From: Vespa crabro
Taxonomy: Eukaryota > Arthropoda > Insecta > Hymenoptera > Vespidae
Direction: 5' to 3'
DNA length: 64,000 bases
Assembly (NCBI RefSeq): GCF_910589235.1
Contig: NC_060956.1
Span: forward strand, 13,320,999 to 13,384,998
Positions 1 through 12,809 of this stretch are shown piece after piece. Position 1 is the stretch's first letter, and each line of letters begins with the position of its first letter. Under the pieces are notes generated by a model. The model was not told where the DNA came from. It did no database searches and worked only from the letters and a program-made list of their open reading frames with translations. Position numbers and translations under genes: made by a program.

Positions 1-1158
1 AAATCGGACTTGTCTTCTATATATTGTTACGAAAGTGCTCAGAGCTTTAGCTTGGCTCCGAACGTAGCTCAGAACGAACCACTCGGAATAAACTTTTGTC
101 CATCACATTTTTTTCTTAAAGGATTGTTTATAAACATCAACAATAGGATTTCTCGGGGGGCAGCCCTGAGACTTAAAAGTTCTGTGCGACTACGAACTCA
201 ATGATATTTCATATATTTGCTCCTTTATTGTAAATATTTGTAAATCTTATTACAAATAAATCGAGTTTTCTTTCTCTCTCTTATAAATTGTTGCGCAAGG
301 TGTAACAATATATATATTTTCTAAGAAAAACGATCATTCTTCAGTTGACATAATATAATATAATAGAACATATAATTGAACATAAATTTATCGCTATAAG
401 GGTTTGACGTTTGAAATATTTAGCTGATAACGTCATCATCGGCTTTGAACAAAACTTGAAATATTTTTCTCATATCGTTTACTCATTCTTTCAATTCTGA
501 GCTAAAAAGCAAAGCTCGATTAATCAAGAATACGCGGGCAAGAGATACCAACTCAAGCGTTTAATGATCCTCTCGCACGCTCGTCTTACGTCCGTAAAGA
601 GATCGCAAGGCACGCTCTTCTATCGGCAAAACTGTAACGACGCTAAGGTATGGCCCGTCAGAGTCGTTGGTACTGATGTTGATTATAATTTATTGTCGGT
701 GAGCTTCCATAAAACACCGAGGCAAGACTTTCTTCCATCGCGCTTCCACGATTCATCAACCAGTTGCGATAACTTCTTACTTGCGAGACAATACGCCCAA
801 CAAACTCGATAAACTGAATTTTAAACGATTTAGTTTAATTTTTTTACTTTTGGAAAGCTTTAATGCTTTGAACATTTCTGAACAATTAAAGTTTATCTTT
901 GTATTAAAGAAATTTTTCTTATTTTCTTTTAACACAAATTGAACAGAATTTTCCATGAATTGGACAAAACGTCAGATTCCATTCATTTATCATAAATTTG
1001 TTACTCGCGTCATTAATTGAAATTATAAATTAATCATTTCACTCCAACAAAACGCACATGCAGCTTTACAGCTACCTTCGACATTTATTTTTCTTGTAAA
1101 CAGAAAGAAAAACAGTGAAAGATTAATGTCACTTACAATAAGATAAAATTGAGGGAAA

Positions 1159-1161
<3 letters not shown>

Positions 1162-1212
<51 letters not shown>

Positions 1213-1216
1213 TCCC
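1162..1216. repeat. (CT)n microsatellite
   Basis: An almost pure CT run of about 55 bp ends in CCCTCTCCC. It produces spurious reading frames rich in Ser-Leu (+) and Arg-Glu (-), which are not genes. Confidence 0.97.
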
Positions 1217-1751
1217 AAACAAGAAAAGGTTGCATTGTAAATTTAAACCTTTCAATAAACATCCATTGCTCGATTTGTACCGAGAAGCGACTGCATTAAT
1301 ACGCACGATTCCTGATTTATACTTTCGTCGTCGACATGAGTCGTCGATTTTATCTTTCCCAGTTTATCCTTCGACCTTATCTTTACGATATCTTCGAGTC
1401 ATGGCAGACACGAACGACAGTTAGATTTTAATAAATCACTATGATTTTATTTGCTATACTTTCAAAATTAAATTTTTTTCCGCACACCATCGAATGTTTC
1501 GTTAAAATATTTATATATTATTAAATATTTTGCTTAAAATACTCATTCTCAAATTAATATACTCTTATAATATCCAAAAGTAAAATCAAAAACTGTATTT
1601 TTAATCAGATACGTTCTTTTAGTTCGTTAAAAATGTATTACAAAAAAAAAGAAGATTTATTTATAATTTTACAAGTCTAAAAACACAGTTTTAAAATTAT
1701 TAAGGCATTAAAGGCATTAAAATTATTTCCGCAGTTAAGTTATACGGAATA

Positions 1752-1754
<3 letters not shown>

Positions 1755-1818
<64 letters not shown>
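1755..1818. repeat. (GA)n microsatellite
   Basis: A perfect GA run of about 64 bp lies some 540 bp after the CT run, with the opposite polarity on the same strand. The two could in principle pair as a long inverted repeat in RNA. Confidence 0.97.
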
Positions 1819-1820
<2 letters not shown>

Positions 1821-3060
1821 TAAAAGCCAGGCATACTTCTCCATCATGTATTGGAGAAGTCAAAGAGGCTGTCGAGTAAGGCGAAAGTGTGGGAATTCTC
1901 TCGAAACGGCAGATGTGTAAGTAACACCTATCTCGAACCTTACCCGGTATACAACATACATACATATACTAATCCACCTAACTACCTGATTCAGGCGTAA
2001 ATTCGTTGTGCGATTAGTTAACCGGCAAAGAAGTGATGACGTAATACACCCAAGATTATATACATAAGTATGCCGTTGTCCTATTGTCAAGTTCTTTAAC
2101 CCTACTGACATGCGATCAATTTTCATCTCGTTCGGTCCAGTGGTACCATTTGAAAAAACCGAATAAAAAATTCACTAAAACATTTTCGAGACAATTTTCG
2201 CTCCTTATTCTGTGCCAAAACTTTATTTAGAAAAATTTGTGAAAAAATTTATCTTTCTTTTTTATTCATTCTGATAAAAGATAGATATTTCATGTCGAGA
2301 GAAAAAAAAATAAGAACAACAAGAAAATGAAAAGAAATGTATGTAAAGAAATGTAAACTCTTAAAATAGTTGATAATGTCATTAAATTTTTCGTTAAAGG
2401 AAATCGATTTAACATCACAATTTGGATTTTTAAAATAAAAAAATATGTAATCGAATGCAATTTACGAACTCCTTTAACTCGAACTTTGAAGAGCTCGCGA
2501 AAATTACTTTTCGCTATGATTTTGCTAATTATCTCAATTTTCACGTAAATCGCGATTTCCTCTGATATGAGTACGTAATTGGAGGCATTATCTTCGTTGC
2601 ATTTAATATCATTAATCCGTGCTAATCTATAATATAGAAATCGCGTTATAATAATTCCTGGCAAAAAATGACTGCTCTGGCCACTTCTCAGTGCCTTAAT
2701 GACGCATATCCTGACTATATCGAGCCGCCGCGCTGGAATAACTTTCATCGCCGATGCGCGTTCATTACAGTGAAGTTGTCAAACGGAAACTTGTTTAGTA
2801 TATTGGCCGGTCAGGTTGTTCGCTCGTTCTCCTTTTTAACTCGCTCTCCCCAATGTGGAACACGCATCTGTAAAATCTCGTTTCGACCGTAATCCCTTTC
2901 GACTGACACAAAAACCGACAACTTCAATATAGGTATCTTTTCCTATCATTTATTATTATTAAATACCAAGAATGAAAAAAAGATAAGATGTTTTCTCTTA
3001 TTGGTACAAACACAATAAAAAAGAAAGAAAAAATAAATTTCACGTATGTATGTGTTCTAG

Positions 3061-3974
3061 GAGAAGCTATTCACCTTGCCAGAGACTTTGGTTACGTTTG
3101 TGAAACCGAGTTCCCTGCGAAACAGGTCGCCGAATACCTCAGTCGACAACATTGCGAACCGCAAGATTCCTATAGGAGAAAAGAACTTCTTCATGCCACC
3201 AAGTAAGAGAGTTTTCCTTCCTCTTCTCTTTTCTTTTGCCTTTATCCATCAAAACAAGTTCGATTTCATTACGGTAACTAAAATTCATCATTTCAGGCAA
3301 ATCACCAAAGAGCTGATGGATCTTCTTAATCAGGATAGGTCACCACTCTGCAACACGCGGCCACAACACATACTCGATCCGAGCATACAAAGACATCTCA
3401 CGCACTTCTCCCTCATATCGCACGGATTTGGAAGTCCAGCGATCGTTGCCGCTCTCACGGCAATACAGGTACACATTTATCCTATTAAAGGATTCAATAC
3501 ATTGCGTACAAGATAATACAACTGACTATTACATAATAATAAAAGAAGATAAAATCGATAATTAAATCGTCTTATAAATATAAAATTTCGAAATGTACAA
3601 ACACTGTAGAAGCACTAATTGTATGATCATTATATTAGATTACTTCTCTTTACAAATCATTAATATAAAATGTGAAAAAAAAATATTTTAGAAATCTTTG
3701 AATTTTTTATAAATAGAAAGAAAAGGAAAAACAGTAGTTCAAGAAAAATATTGTATATATACATATATGTTAATTTATCAGAACACATCAAGTAAAAAGA
3801 TTCTCTAATATTTCACGACATGATTGATCCTTGCAGAAGTTCCTAAGTGAATCTCTAAATCATCTCGAGAAGATGTATCCGGGAAACGGTAGCGGTGTGA
3901 CCAGCAGTCAACAATCGAATCTCGATACGAATAAGAGCAAGGACAGTTCGTTAATGAACGATATGAAGAAGTGA
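3061..3974 (+). CDS. TfAP-2: Transcription factor AP-2, C-terminal three coding exons (5' end outside window)
   Basis: This is the C-terminal part of a TFAP2-family developmental transcription factor. Exons are 3061-3202, 3297-3468 and 3837-3974 (stop TGA), with GT-AG junctions that keep frame. The first exon begins mid-codon and reads EAIHLARDFGYVCETEFPAK, the second contains LNQDRSPL and LTHFSLISHGFGSPAIVAALTAIQ. Both are hallmark segments of the AP-2 helix-span-helix dimerisation region. The tail (FLSESLNHLEKMYPGN... ending NDMKK) is variable, as is usual at the AP-2 C-terminus. The basic DNA-binding half and N-terminal activation region must lie upstream of the window. Family identity is essentially certain. 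What is unknown is the number of upstream exons and isoforms. Confidence 0.95.
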
Positions 3975-4722
3975 CGCCCGGAAGACCCGCCTACCTCGAA
4001 CGTGGTCACGTCTATAAGGCACTCCTGGCCGTACAATTGAGCTTTCTCTCTCCCTCTCACACGCGATAGAGAAGCTGACAGTGGACCATTAGATACACGC
4101 GCACACATATCCACACAAATTTTTCACATCGAAATGAGGCGTGGGTGCGCGTGTTCACTGAGGTTGGCTGGTCGGAGAAGTATAGACACAAATACAAGAA
4201 AAAATACAAGAAAAAAAGAAAAAATCGAAAAGGACGAGCAAAGGCTAAAGATAGAAGAAGAAAGGAAAGGAAGAAATGATCGAGGACGAAAAGGAAGACA
4301 CGAAAACAGTGCAATTACGATCGAATATCATTTTTCGAATCGACTTTTGCAAATTTCATCAACCAATTCGTCGACGAACGTGGAAAGAAATACGCGTATA
4401 ACATACACATAATATATCCGCGCGCACGCGGTTTAAATATATACAGGCAATTATATTTCTTAGACCGTTAACAAAGCAGACAAATGTTTTCTAAGAGATT
4501 TGTTTGATTCAAGGGGGAAAGTGTGATAGCAGATTTGAATTTTTTGTAACATATTTAATTAATATCAGAAAAATTAAATGATACACGAAGTATTACATTT
4601 TTATAGAGAAACTCAAATCTACTTTTTCATGTTTTACCCTTCGAACCAGATAACATTCGTATAAAAAAATTTTGTTTCGCATCTTTAACAGTATAAGAAA
4701 CTGGTATTTATATTTAAAAACC

Positions 4723-4764
<42 letters not shown>

Positions 4765-6600
4765 GTATATGTGTTATGTATATTACGCGGAGGTGACGCG
4801 TAATTAACATGTTTTTTCGTCCCTACCGATTCGCAAGTTCCTTTCGCAAGTTAGCTCGAGAACTTCGATCATTCGTACGATAGCCATGTAGAATGTAGAT
4901 CGAAAAGAAAAAAAGATTAAAACAATGTTCATTTTCGAACAAGACTATTATCTATTATTTTATTGACGCTGCTCGTACAGAGCAGGCTCTTTGTGATATT
5001 TATCAGACATCCAAAGTGCAATCCATACTACATATACTAAATATTAATTGCGCGCCGGTCTCACGCGTTGAATCCTATTAAAATAAATGCGACTTGTATA
5101 TTTACATATGTAACGTGACATAGGAGACGGCTCGTCGTAAAATATTTTATGATGGCGAGGATAGGAAGAAAAGAAAAGAAATGAAAAAAAAAGATAGAAA
5201 CAATCGTTCTTATCTCGTTTATACGACCAACCGTTTTCTTTCTCATTGGTTTAGAAAAAAGTAGAATCGTTCTTATTGTTAGAGAAAAAGAGAAAACAAA
5301 CATATCGAAGAAAAACGTAACTATGTATGTCTCTCTTCCTCTCTCCCTCTCTTTTTGTCGTCTCTCGAACTTGCGGATCGATAGATGCGCGTTAGGCTTA
5401 ACGCCGGAGTAAATAGAAGAATGCAGTTTTTTGCAACAATCTCATTCCTCTGTCTACGTGCACTCCCTTAAAGATCAATCGTATGTATGTATGTATGCCC
5501 AAGCTTTTCGCATTCCTCTTCAGCGATCTTGTTTCTTTCTATATGTAGTATCTATGTATGTACAATTTTTTCAACCGATATAAATCGTTAATTACCGAAC
5601 AATCGATCTAGTTATAATAAAATATATATATTTCCTAATGTCTTTTACATCTGGACTATTTCTTTTTTTATATTTTCTTATTAAAGATAATTTTTTCTAA
5701 CTTAAAAAAGAATGCAACCAAGAAGATAACAAGGTCATGATGGAGGAAGCGAAGTTCAAAACCAATGCGCGATGCAAACACCTCTGAGAGCCGTCTGAGG
5801 CTATGAGTATTAATTTATAATCGTTATATCGTTATTCTTATATCTTCATCACGCCTGAACAATTCGAGAAGAAGGAAACGTCACGTACCGCGTTCGTCGT
5901 GATAAACGACATGAATTTCTTCTTTAAACATAAAAAAATGAAGAAAGGAAGAGGAAGGCAAGAAAATATGGAAGAGAAAAAAACAGGGAGAAAAAACGAT
6001 TATCGTGCCAATATATAGAGACAAAAGTTGCCATTTGAAATGTGCCAATTAACGTCGATTTATAAACATTAAGAAAATCGAACGAAAACAAAGAAGAAAA
6101 AGAAAAGTAGAAAAAAGAAATGTAGAGGAAACGAGAGTTAACGGAATCGATTTTTCTCTGTTTCCATGTGTATTATATAATACGATGAAAGATCGATATT
6201 ATCAAAAAATAGGAGAATTTAATGAGAAAGGAAGAAAGTGAAAAAGAAAAAAAAGATAGAAAAGGGCATTGTATGAAGTACAACACCAGGTGAACCTGAG
6301 ACATATCTAACTTTGTAATTAAATCTTTAGGCGTATAATTATGTAAATGTAAGATTATGCTCCAGCGCGAGTGCGTCGCACTTCACGGGCTATGTACAGA
6401 GTATTCGAATCTTTCTTGTGATATAATCGTACATTATTAAGATATCAAACCGATTCAAAAGAAGACAAAAATAACGATTTACTCAACATTCCATGTTTTT
6501 TCATAGAAACGGTGTTAGCATGGTCGCAAAGCAGTGCGAGAGTTAAAGCAGAAAATAAACCGAAAAACTACCTTAAACCATCTCCTAAACCAGTATCACT
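3975..6600 (+). other. Probable long 3' UTR of AP-2
   Basis: After the AP-2 stop there is about 2.6 kb with no supportable reading frame. It is A-rich with purine-rich tracts (for example 4200-4320 and 5930-6140), several ATGTATGT-type short repeats (about 4760 and 5480) and possible polyadenylation hexamers, the last near 6554 (AATAAA). Calling it UTR is inference from position and composition. Confidence 0.4.
4725..4758. repeat. (AT)n microsatellite
   Basis: An alternating AT run is followed by ATGTATATGTATATGTG. It is low-complexity sequence inside the presumed AP-2 3' UTR. Confidence 0.95.
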
Positions 6601-9600
6601 TCCCTTTATTCTGCGCTCTCAATTAGAATCGTAGCGCGGATTCGTGCTCTAGCCTGTTGTTGTGCCCTCAACAATTTTATTGCGAAATATCGGAGTTCGA
6701 AGATTTTTATTTCCGATTCGCGATTCGGTCCATCGAGATAAAAGTTACACCTGCTGAATTTCGAAAGTAAAGGTTGAATAGTAAACCTTGATAAACAAAG
6801 CGAAAAATTTCTATGCAATATTTTCCATGCAAAACGCACAGTGAATATTCTCTCCTCCCCTCTCCTTGTATGATACCTCGCGATACCGATTACTATAAAA
6901 CAACGGCTGATGCATTTGTTACTCGACACATACTTCGTACGTACGTACGAATATTTTCGGGAATCATCATAAACTCGTCAATCGTGAACCATGTCGAGAT
7001 CGATGCACTCCATGAAAGAGAGTACATTCGATTTTAAAGTCACTTCACAGAATGGATTAGTTAGGAAAAAACAGATTAGGAGAAAGGAAGAGAAGACGTA
7101 ACATCTTTTTATTTTCACTCGAGATTACTTAGGCAACTTCGTTAGAATTAAGATTCCATAAATTAATACTTATTTATAATCTTTAAAACGGCCGTAGAAA
7201 AAACAATTTTCTACCAGAAATTCTGTGCCAACCGCAAAAGAGAATGTTGTAGAAGATTTTGATTCAAGTTGGATACATCATTCTAATCTTGTAAGATACT
7301 CAGATATATCTTTATTAAATATATTTGAATTTTCGTAGTATATTATATTCTGATATTAATTATACAGTTCATTTTTGTATATTGGTGTGTGATAAATAAA
7401 TAAGGATATTGTTTCTAAGCAATTAAAAAATGTCCGATTTCAAATAGATCCTCTTGAGTGTTTTTCAAGGTGGGCCCGGACGAAAGATTTGAACGAAAAT
7501 TCAATTCACTGGTAAACTTAAAGCACATGTTTCTATTAAACAACTATGTCTCTTTCCTTATATTTCTATTTGATTTAGTATTATCTTTCAAAAAAGAAAA
7601 ATAATCGAGAAAAACACCGTGCTGCTCCGAAGACTTTAAGATCTCTTCTGCTGGACGTGAACCTAATTTTTAAAAAATACACTTTAAAAAAAATGTCTTT
7701 ATTAGTTTTATGCACACTGAAACTTTAACGATGTAATTTCTTCATCACATAATAAACAATGATGTTTCTTTTGCCTGTAAAAAGTCTTTCTGGTAATTGT
7801 CACATGCGATTAACAAAATAAAGAAAAACAACATAGACTTAAAGAAAAACATATTGCCAATAAAATATTACAATTTTCCCATTAGGATTTGTTCGTTTAT
7901 CATTGCAAGTTTTCTAGTATTTTAATATTTCTAGAAAATTGATAGATAAAAAAGAGAAAAAGGTTGAAGGGATAGAATGCATGCAGTTGAAATACTCACG
8001 TTTCATCGGGACATGCTCCGTGAATCACAGGAGGATCAAAAATATTTCAATCGAAAAGAACGCGTTCCCACGCGATTTTCCGAATTTTCTCATACACCTA
8101 AGGGAGATATATGAAATCGTGATTAGAAATATGCAAACTTGTCAATAATTGGTCTTCCATCATCGTCCATTTAATTGGTTTCTTTTTAAATCATCGCTTT
8201 AATTATAATGTTATATTTTAATAATGGGAATATGTTCGTACGAAAGTTAAAGATTATTTATTGTTAGTTCATTAACGATGTAGTTATGGTTTGAACAATA
8301 ATGGGTAAGGTGTTAATAATTTTCACATTAATTATGTTTGTAAAGCTTTTTTCATCCATGTTTAGAACAACAAAAATTATTAGTTATTTGGGTATTATTT
8401 TGTATTTTTTAAGTAGACTTTTTATTTTTATGTGATATATGTATTCTGGTTTATGATGATTACATATGTCAAATGAATATTTCATTTTTAATACGACAAA
8501 ATATTTAGAAATTACAGTTATTATATTTTATTAAATATTTATATTATTTTAACTTTTATTCTAAACTATAATTTCATGCTAATTTATATTTCAAATTTTG
8601 TACTTAAATGTACTTAAATTATTGTTTTATATTTCTCATGTATACACGCGTCATGTGATTATTAATTTTGTTTTAATACTATATTTTTTAATATATTTGA
8701 ATGAAAATTTTTTTATAATATTCATATATATCATTAGATAATCACTGATTTACCACCATGGTGCTATATATTATTTTAGATAATATAATTATTTACGTAA
8801 AATAATTATCTTATTTAAATTAAATTTTATTTCTTACACTTGGATATAATTATTGATTATCCGAAGTTCTTTCAATAATTGATAAAAAGTGTGTTATGTG
8901 TGAAACAAAAATATTTATGAATATCATTAAAAATCTTTTTAAACAATCAAATATACAAAATTAAGTATACTAATAAAAAGAAAATTAAAAAAGTATCTGC
9001 AAAATTCGCGTTATGTTGTAACATTTATTACAATTTATTACTTGCTTATTTAAATGTTTGATATATCTTATTTTGTTTATTATTATAATTTACTTCATTA
9101 CCAATGTAACATAATATTTTGGATAAATGATTTGAAACTGAAATTTATACCTTTACAAAAAATTAGGAACTATTAATACTGTGTTGTGATTTAAGGTTGC
9201 CGAGAGTAGAACTTTCGCTTGTAACTTGTATTAAAAACTTTGAATTTTCTTATGCTTTGATTATACGTTTCATCATATTAATATATTCTGATTTATCCAC
9301 TGACTGCGAAATACTCATCTGAAATCGATGTGGACCTTATTAAGCGAAAGAGATGAAAAACAAGTGAAATCAAATGAGTAATAAGAAAGAAAAAGAAAGT
9401 AAATTGGTGTGATTTTACAATTTAAATAATGATAAAAAAATGGTAACTAGTGACTTTTATCGTATTAATGAAACGTAGAAAATACGTAGAAAATATGACG
9501 TAAAGTGTAAATTATTCCTGATCATAATTTACCATATTAAGCTTCATGCCTCCGTTAGCTCAAAGCCGATCTGGCATACGCTCGTTTATGGATTTCTGAA

Positions 9601-9744
9601 TTGCCGGCATCATAGGTCGCCGTACATTAGGAAGATTACACGTCAATGGTTTAGGGCTATGAAATAATAATGTTCAGAAAATAGTATTTATAGATCGTGA
9701 ATAATTTTAGATCAAGAAGAAAATTAAAGAACTTTTGCAGATGT
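6601..9744. other. Gene-free interval
   Basis: No reading frame here has recognisable similarity, splice support or protein-like composition. The part from about 8200 to 9200 is extremely AT-rich. No tRNA-like B box, transposon terminal repeat or other structured element was recognised. Confidence 0.6.
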
Positions 9745-12138
9745 TTACTTGGAAGGTCGTGTGTATGGAGCGCTGCGATATCGCGAACTCGAGCCTGACG
9801 TTGTTGTAGTCTTGTATGATTTCCATGCGCGGCTTGTTGTATCCTCTGCGAATTTTACGGATTTATGTACTTCAATTATTGATAGATTTTATAAGGAATT
9901 CATTATTTTAACAAAAAATCCCGTAGAGGTATTGATTTATCCACGATCACCCACCCACATGTTAAGTTTTTATCTGTCTTTATGTTTCATAAATTTGTTG
10001 ATATATTAAAGTTCATTTCATTTATTTTTAATTATTAACGTATTAATTATCGTATTGATAATTGATTTTATAGGGATCAACAATTGATTTTATTAATACA
10101 GCTGTCATCAATTATTTTTATAAGTATTTTGCTCATTTCCTAAATTTTACGCTGATTTCCGAAGTGGTACTTCAGAAAAAAGTATATTAAACATCAGAGA
10201 GTTTAAGGTAAAAAACATATTCTTACCTGCATAATCTGACATTTCATAATAATCATGAGATGTATGTGGTACAGCTTCTTCTTCATATTCATAGGTTGTA
10301 TATCTCGAAGTAGGATACATGTCGTCACTGTATGATATTAAAACAAAACAAAAAAACCTTTAACGATCATTTTATAAAAGCAAAATTATTCACGTACCTA
10401 TCGATAATTAACAGGACGTAGTTTTAGTAAAACTTTCTTCTATAAAAAGACATTTATTTATCATATTAAAAGAAATCTCTGACATACATATATATGTATA
10501 TACACACATACATATGCGTGTGTATAGGCGATACAAAATAAAATGCGATATCTAGCAAAATACCTGAACTAACTTTAATAAAATGTATTTAAATTAAATT
10601 TTCTAAATTAATTTTTACTTGGAGAGTAATCTTTTATTCTGATTATGAACTATACATACCTTGCAGTCGATGTATAATGACGATCTGCATATCGAGTATT
10701 TGTAGTTGAAGATGGATGATATTCATAATCATGTGTTCCTACGCGATTATTTAAAGGCGGAGTTGGAGTCTCATAGCTTTAAAAAGAAATATATTATATA
10801 ATGTTTCCTTTACTATTTATTAGAAATAATATACACATTAAACATTTACCCATAACTCTGATCCATGGCAGCTCGCGCACGGTCTAATATTGAAAAAACT
10901 TTTGTCTTCGCAGGCATCGATCGAGCAATTGGTCCACGATTAGATGGTGGAGGAAGAACAGGTGCTGAAACTGATTGAAAAACTAACAAAATTTTTGATT
11001 AGCAGTACAGTTTCAATCTTACACACATAGAAGATGTTAAAAGATGTAATATTTTGTATTCAAAACAGCAAACCTCTTGATGATCTTTGCAATGTTGGCC
11101 TTGTGGTAGGTCTAAGTATACCACCTGCTGTGGGAGGAACACCTCTAATAGAAGGTCTTCTATCTTCTGTAACTGCTGAATCATCAGCCATACTAAGTTC
11201 CATTTCACGCATTTGTTCTTGCCGTATGTTATCGTTATTATCTGGAATTAAATATTTCCGAACCTCTGCAAGTGCAAATGCTATACGAGCATATGCTTCA
11301 GCTGGAGGTGCTAAAGCTGTTATTTCTACATGTAAGTCATCCGACAGATGAGCATACTTCGGATCCAAAGACATACGACATTCTTCTTCCTAGAATATAT
11401 TAGTATGCTTTTAATTTTTTAATAATAAACAGTAATAGTAAGCATCTTTGGTATTAAAAATATCTTAGGTACATATTAGTATAGACATTTAAATGCAATA
11501 TAAGCAAGTATACCTTCTGCCGATCTTTCATTGATCCTCTTCCTAAAACTGCCATTTTGCACATAGTTTCTTCTTGTAGACGTTTCATGGAATTTCCCTT
11601 TGGTCCCAATAATTTCCCAACAAAATTAAACTACGAATAAAGTTTTATAACATATCCAAAAGTTTTATAACGTATCAAACTTGCTGTAATGATATTGATA
11701 TAATATAATCACCTTTGGATGCTCACGAACAGGCACCAAAACTTTAACAGAAATGCGAATAGGTTTTTCACGATAAATATCTACATATTTTGGATCTCTT
11801 AATGGCTTTCCAATAGCTTGAGTTTTCTGTATTTCTGTAAATTAACAAAAAAAAAAAATAATTTATCAAGTTCTGGTTTCAATGTAATCTACATCGAACA
11901 TTTTTAAAATGATCTGGAAAAATAAATTCTTGCCTTGATCAATTAACCGAGTCGCATTGGGCCATTTTTGTGAATCTAACTCGACTTTCTCTTGCAAAAG
12001 TTCTCTTACATATTCTCCGGCTTTATCAACCTGATGATCCTTTTCTTCTCGCTCTTTATTTATCGGCAAATTAGAATTGTTTTCTGGAGATTCTTCTCTC
12101 TCATGCTTGTAATCTCCATTACTTGATCTATCAGTCAT
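9745..12138 (-). CDS. STAR/KH-domain RNA-binding protein, Sam68/qkr58E-like
   Basis: Eight coding exons (in transcription order): 12138-11934, 11834-11713, 11630-11514, 11389-11074, 10964-10850 (or from 10970 or 10982), 10776-10660, 10327-10227, 9845-9745. The protein is about 397 aa. Residues 40-70 form a Sam68-type NK/Qua1 segment (AGEYVRELLQEKVELD). Residues 69-150 form the maxi-KH core, with the GPKG loop at 118-121 in VGKLLGPKGNSMKRLQEET. A Qua2-like region follows. The tail is rich in Pro, Tyr, Ser and Arg and ends RYRSAPYTRPSK, as in KHDRBS proteins. Family members bind UA-rich RNA and regulate splicing. Intron 1 uses a GC donor and intron 4 has three in-frame acceptors. The orthologue among insect Sam68-like paralogues is not settled. 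The C-terminal exon is supported by phase and composition only. Confidence 0.9.
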
Positions 12139-12809
12139 GATTGCGATTCAGTAATGATTCCGTATAAAATATACAATAAAATAATCTTCAAAGTTTCCTT
12201 CTGTATGTTACAAAATTTAATGATCATAAACTCTTAAAAGTTTATGCGCAAAACAATAATAACACAATGGCTGTCTTAGGGGATCAAACTTAACATTCAA
12301 TATTACTCGACATGCTTCTATTATACACACATAACGCGTCTGCGCAGCTATAACCTACACATTTAAGTGTTACTTTTCTTTTAGTATATTACACGACAAT
12401 AATTCATTACATTTCGTACGAAACTTAACTATCAGAGAAAGCAACAAATTATCATTATTAGTGCACCTATCAGAAATGGGTACGTAACTAAAATCTTTCA
12501 ACTAAATTTATCTATTGGTGCAAAAAAAATATTTCTTTCTAAAGGTCTATATGGATACGTCGGCATTTAACGAATCAAAAAGTAGTATCCTTAGATCGTT
12601 CTTATATTTGGTTGCACTGTGTGCAAAAATTCTAAATGAATACGATAACCTCACCTACATGTAACTTTTACAGATTTTATGTTTCTTTTATGATTTCGTA
12701 CTACGTAGTTCAATACATGAATTCATAACCTAATAGAATTTCATTATTACGCTTTGTAACAGACGTCGAATAGTTACAGACTAAAGGTGCATAAAAAAAT
12801 CATTTTAAA
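12139..12809. promoter_or_regulatory. Divergent promoter interval between the KH gene and IleRS
   Basis: The 671 bp between the two ATGs must contain both 5' leaders and promoters. No clear TATA box is seen on either side. A more GC-rich patch occurs near 12330-12360. A 5' UTR intron on either side cannot be excluded. Confidence 0.6.

Larger units (their letters stand above)
1..3060. other. Probable intron of the AP-2 gene, no exon recognised
   Basis: This stretch precedes the first recognised AP-2 exon. The upstream AP-2 DNA-binding exons, which encode a very conserved basic region, were looked for on the + strand and are not here, so this is most simply the 3' part of a long intron. It holds two long dinucleotide microsatellites and a slightly GC-richer patch at about 560-800 with a chance open frame. 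No RNA gene or transposon was recognised. Confidence 0.5.

Noticed and set aside
564..812. 82-codon + strand frame
   Set aside because: No AP-2 motif, no fitting splice sites and no recognised family; likely chance in a less AT-rich patch of the intron.
1023..1424. Reading frames on both strands through the CT repeat
   Set aside because: They exist only because a dinucleotide repeat lacks stops; the flanks have no protein-like sequence.
4134..4412. Lys/Arg/Glu-rich + strand frame after AP-2
   Set aside because: Explained by purine-rich 3' UTR composition; it follows the AP-2 stop with no splice support.
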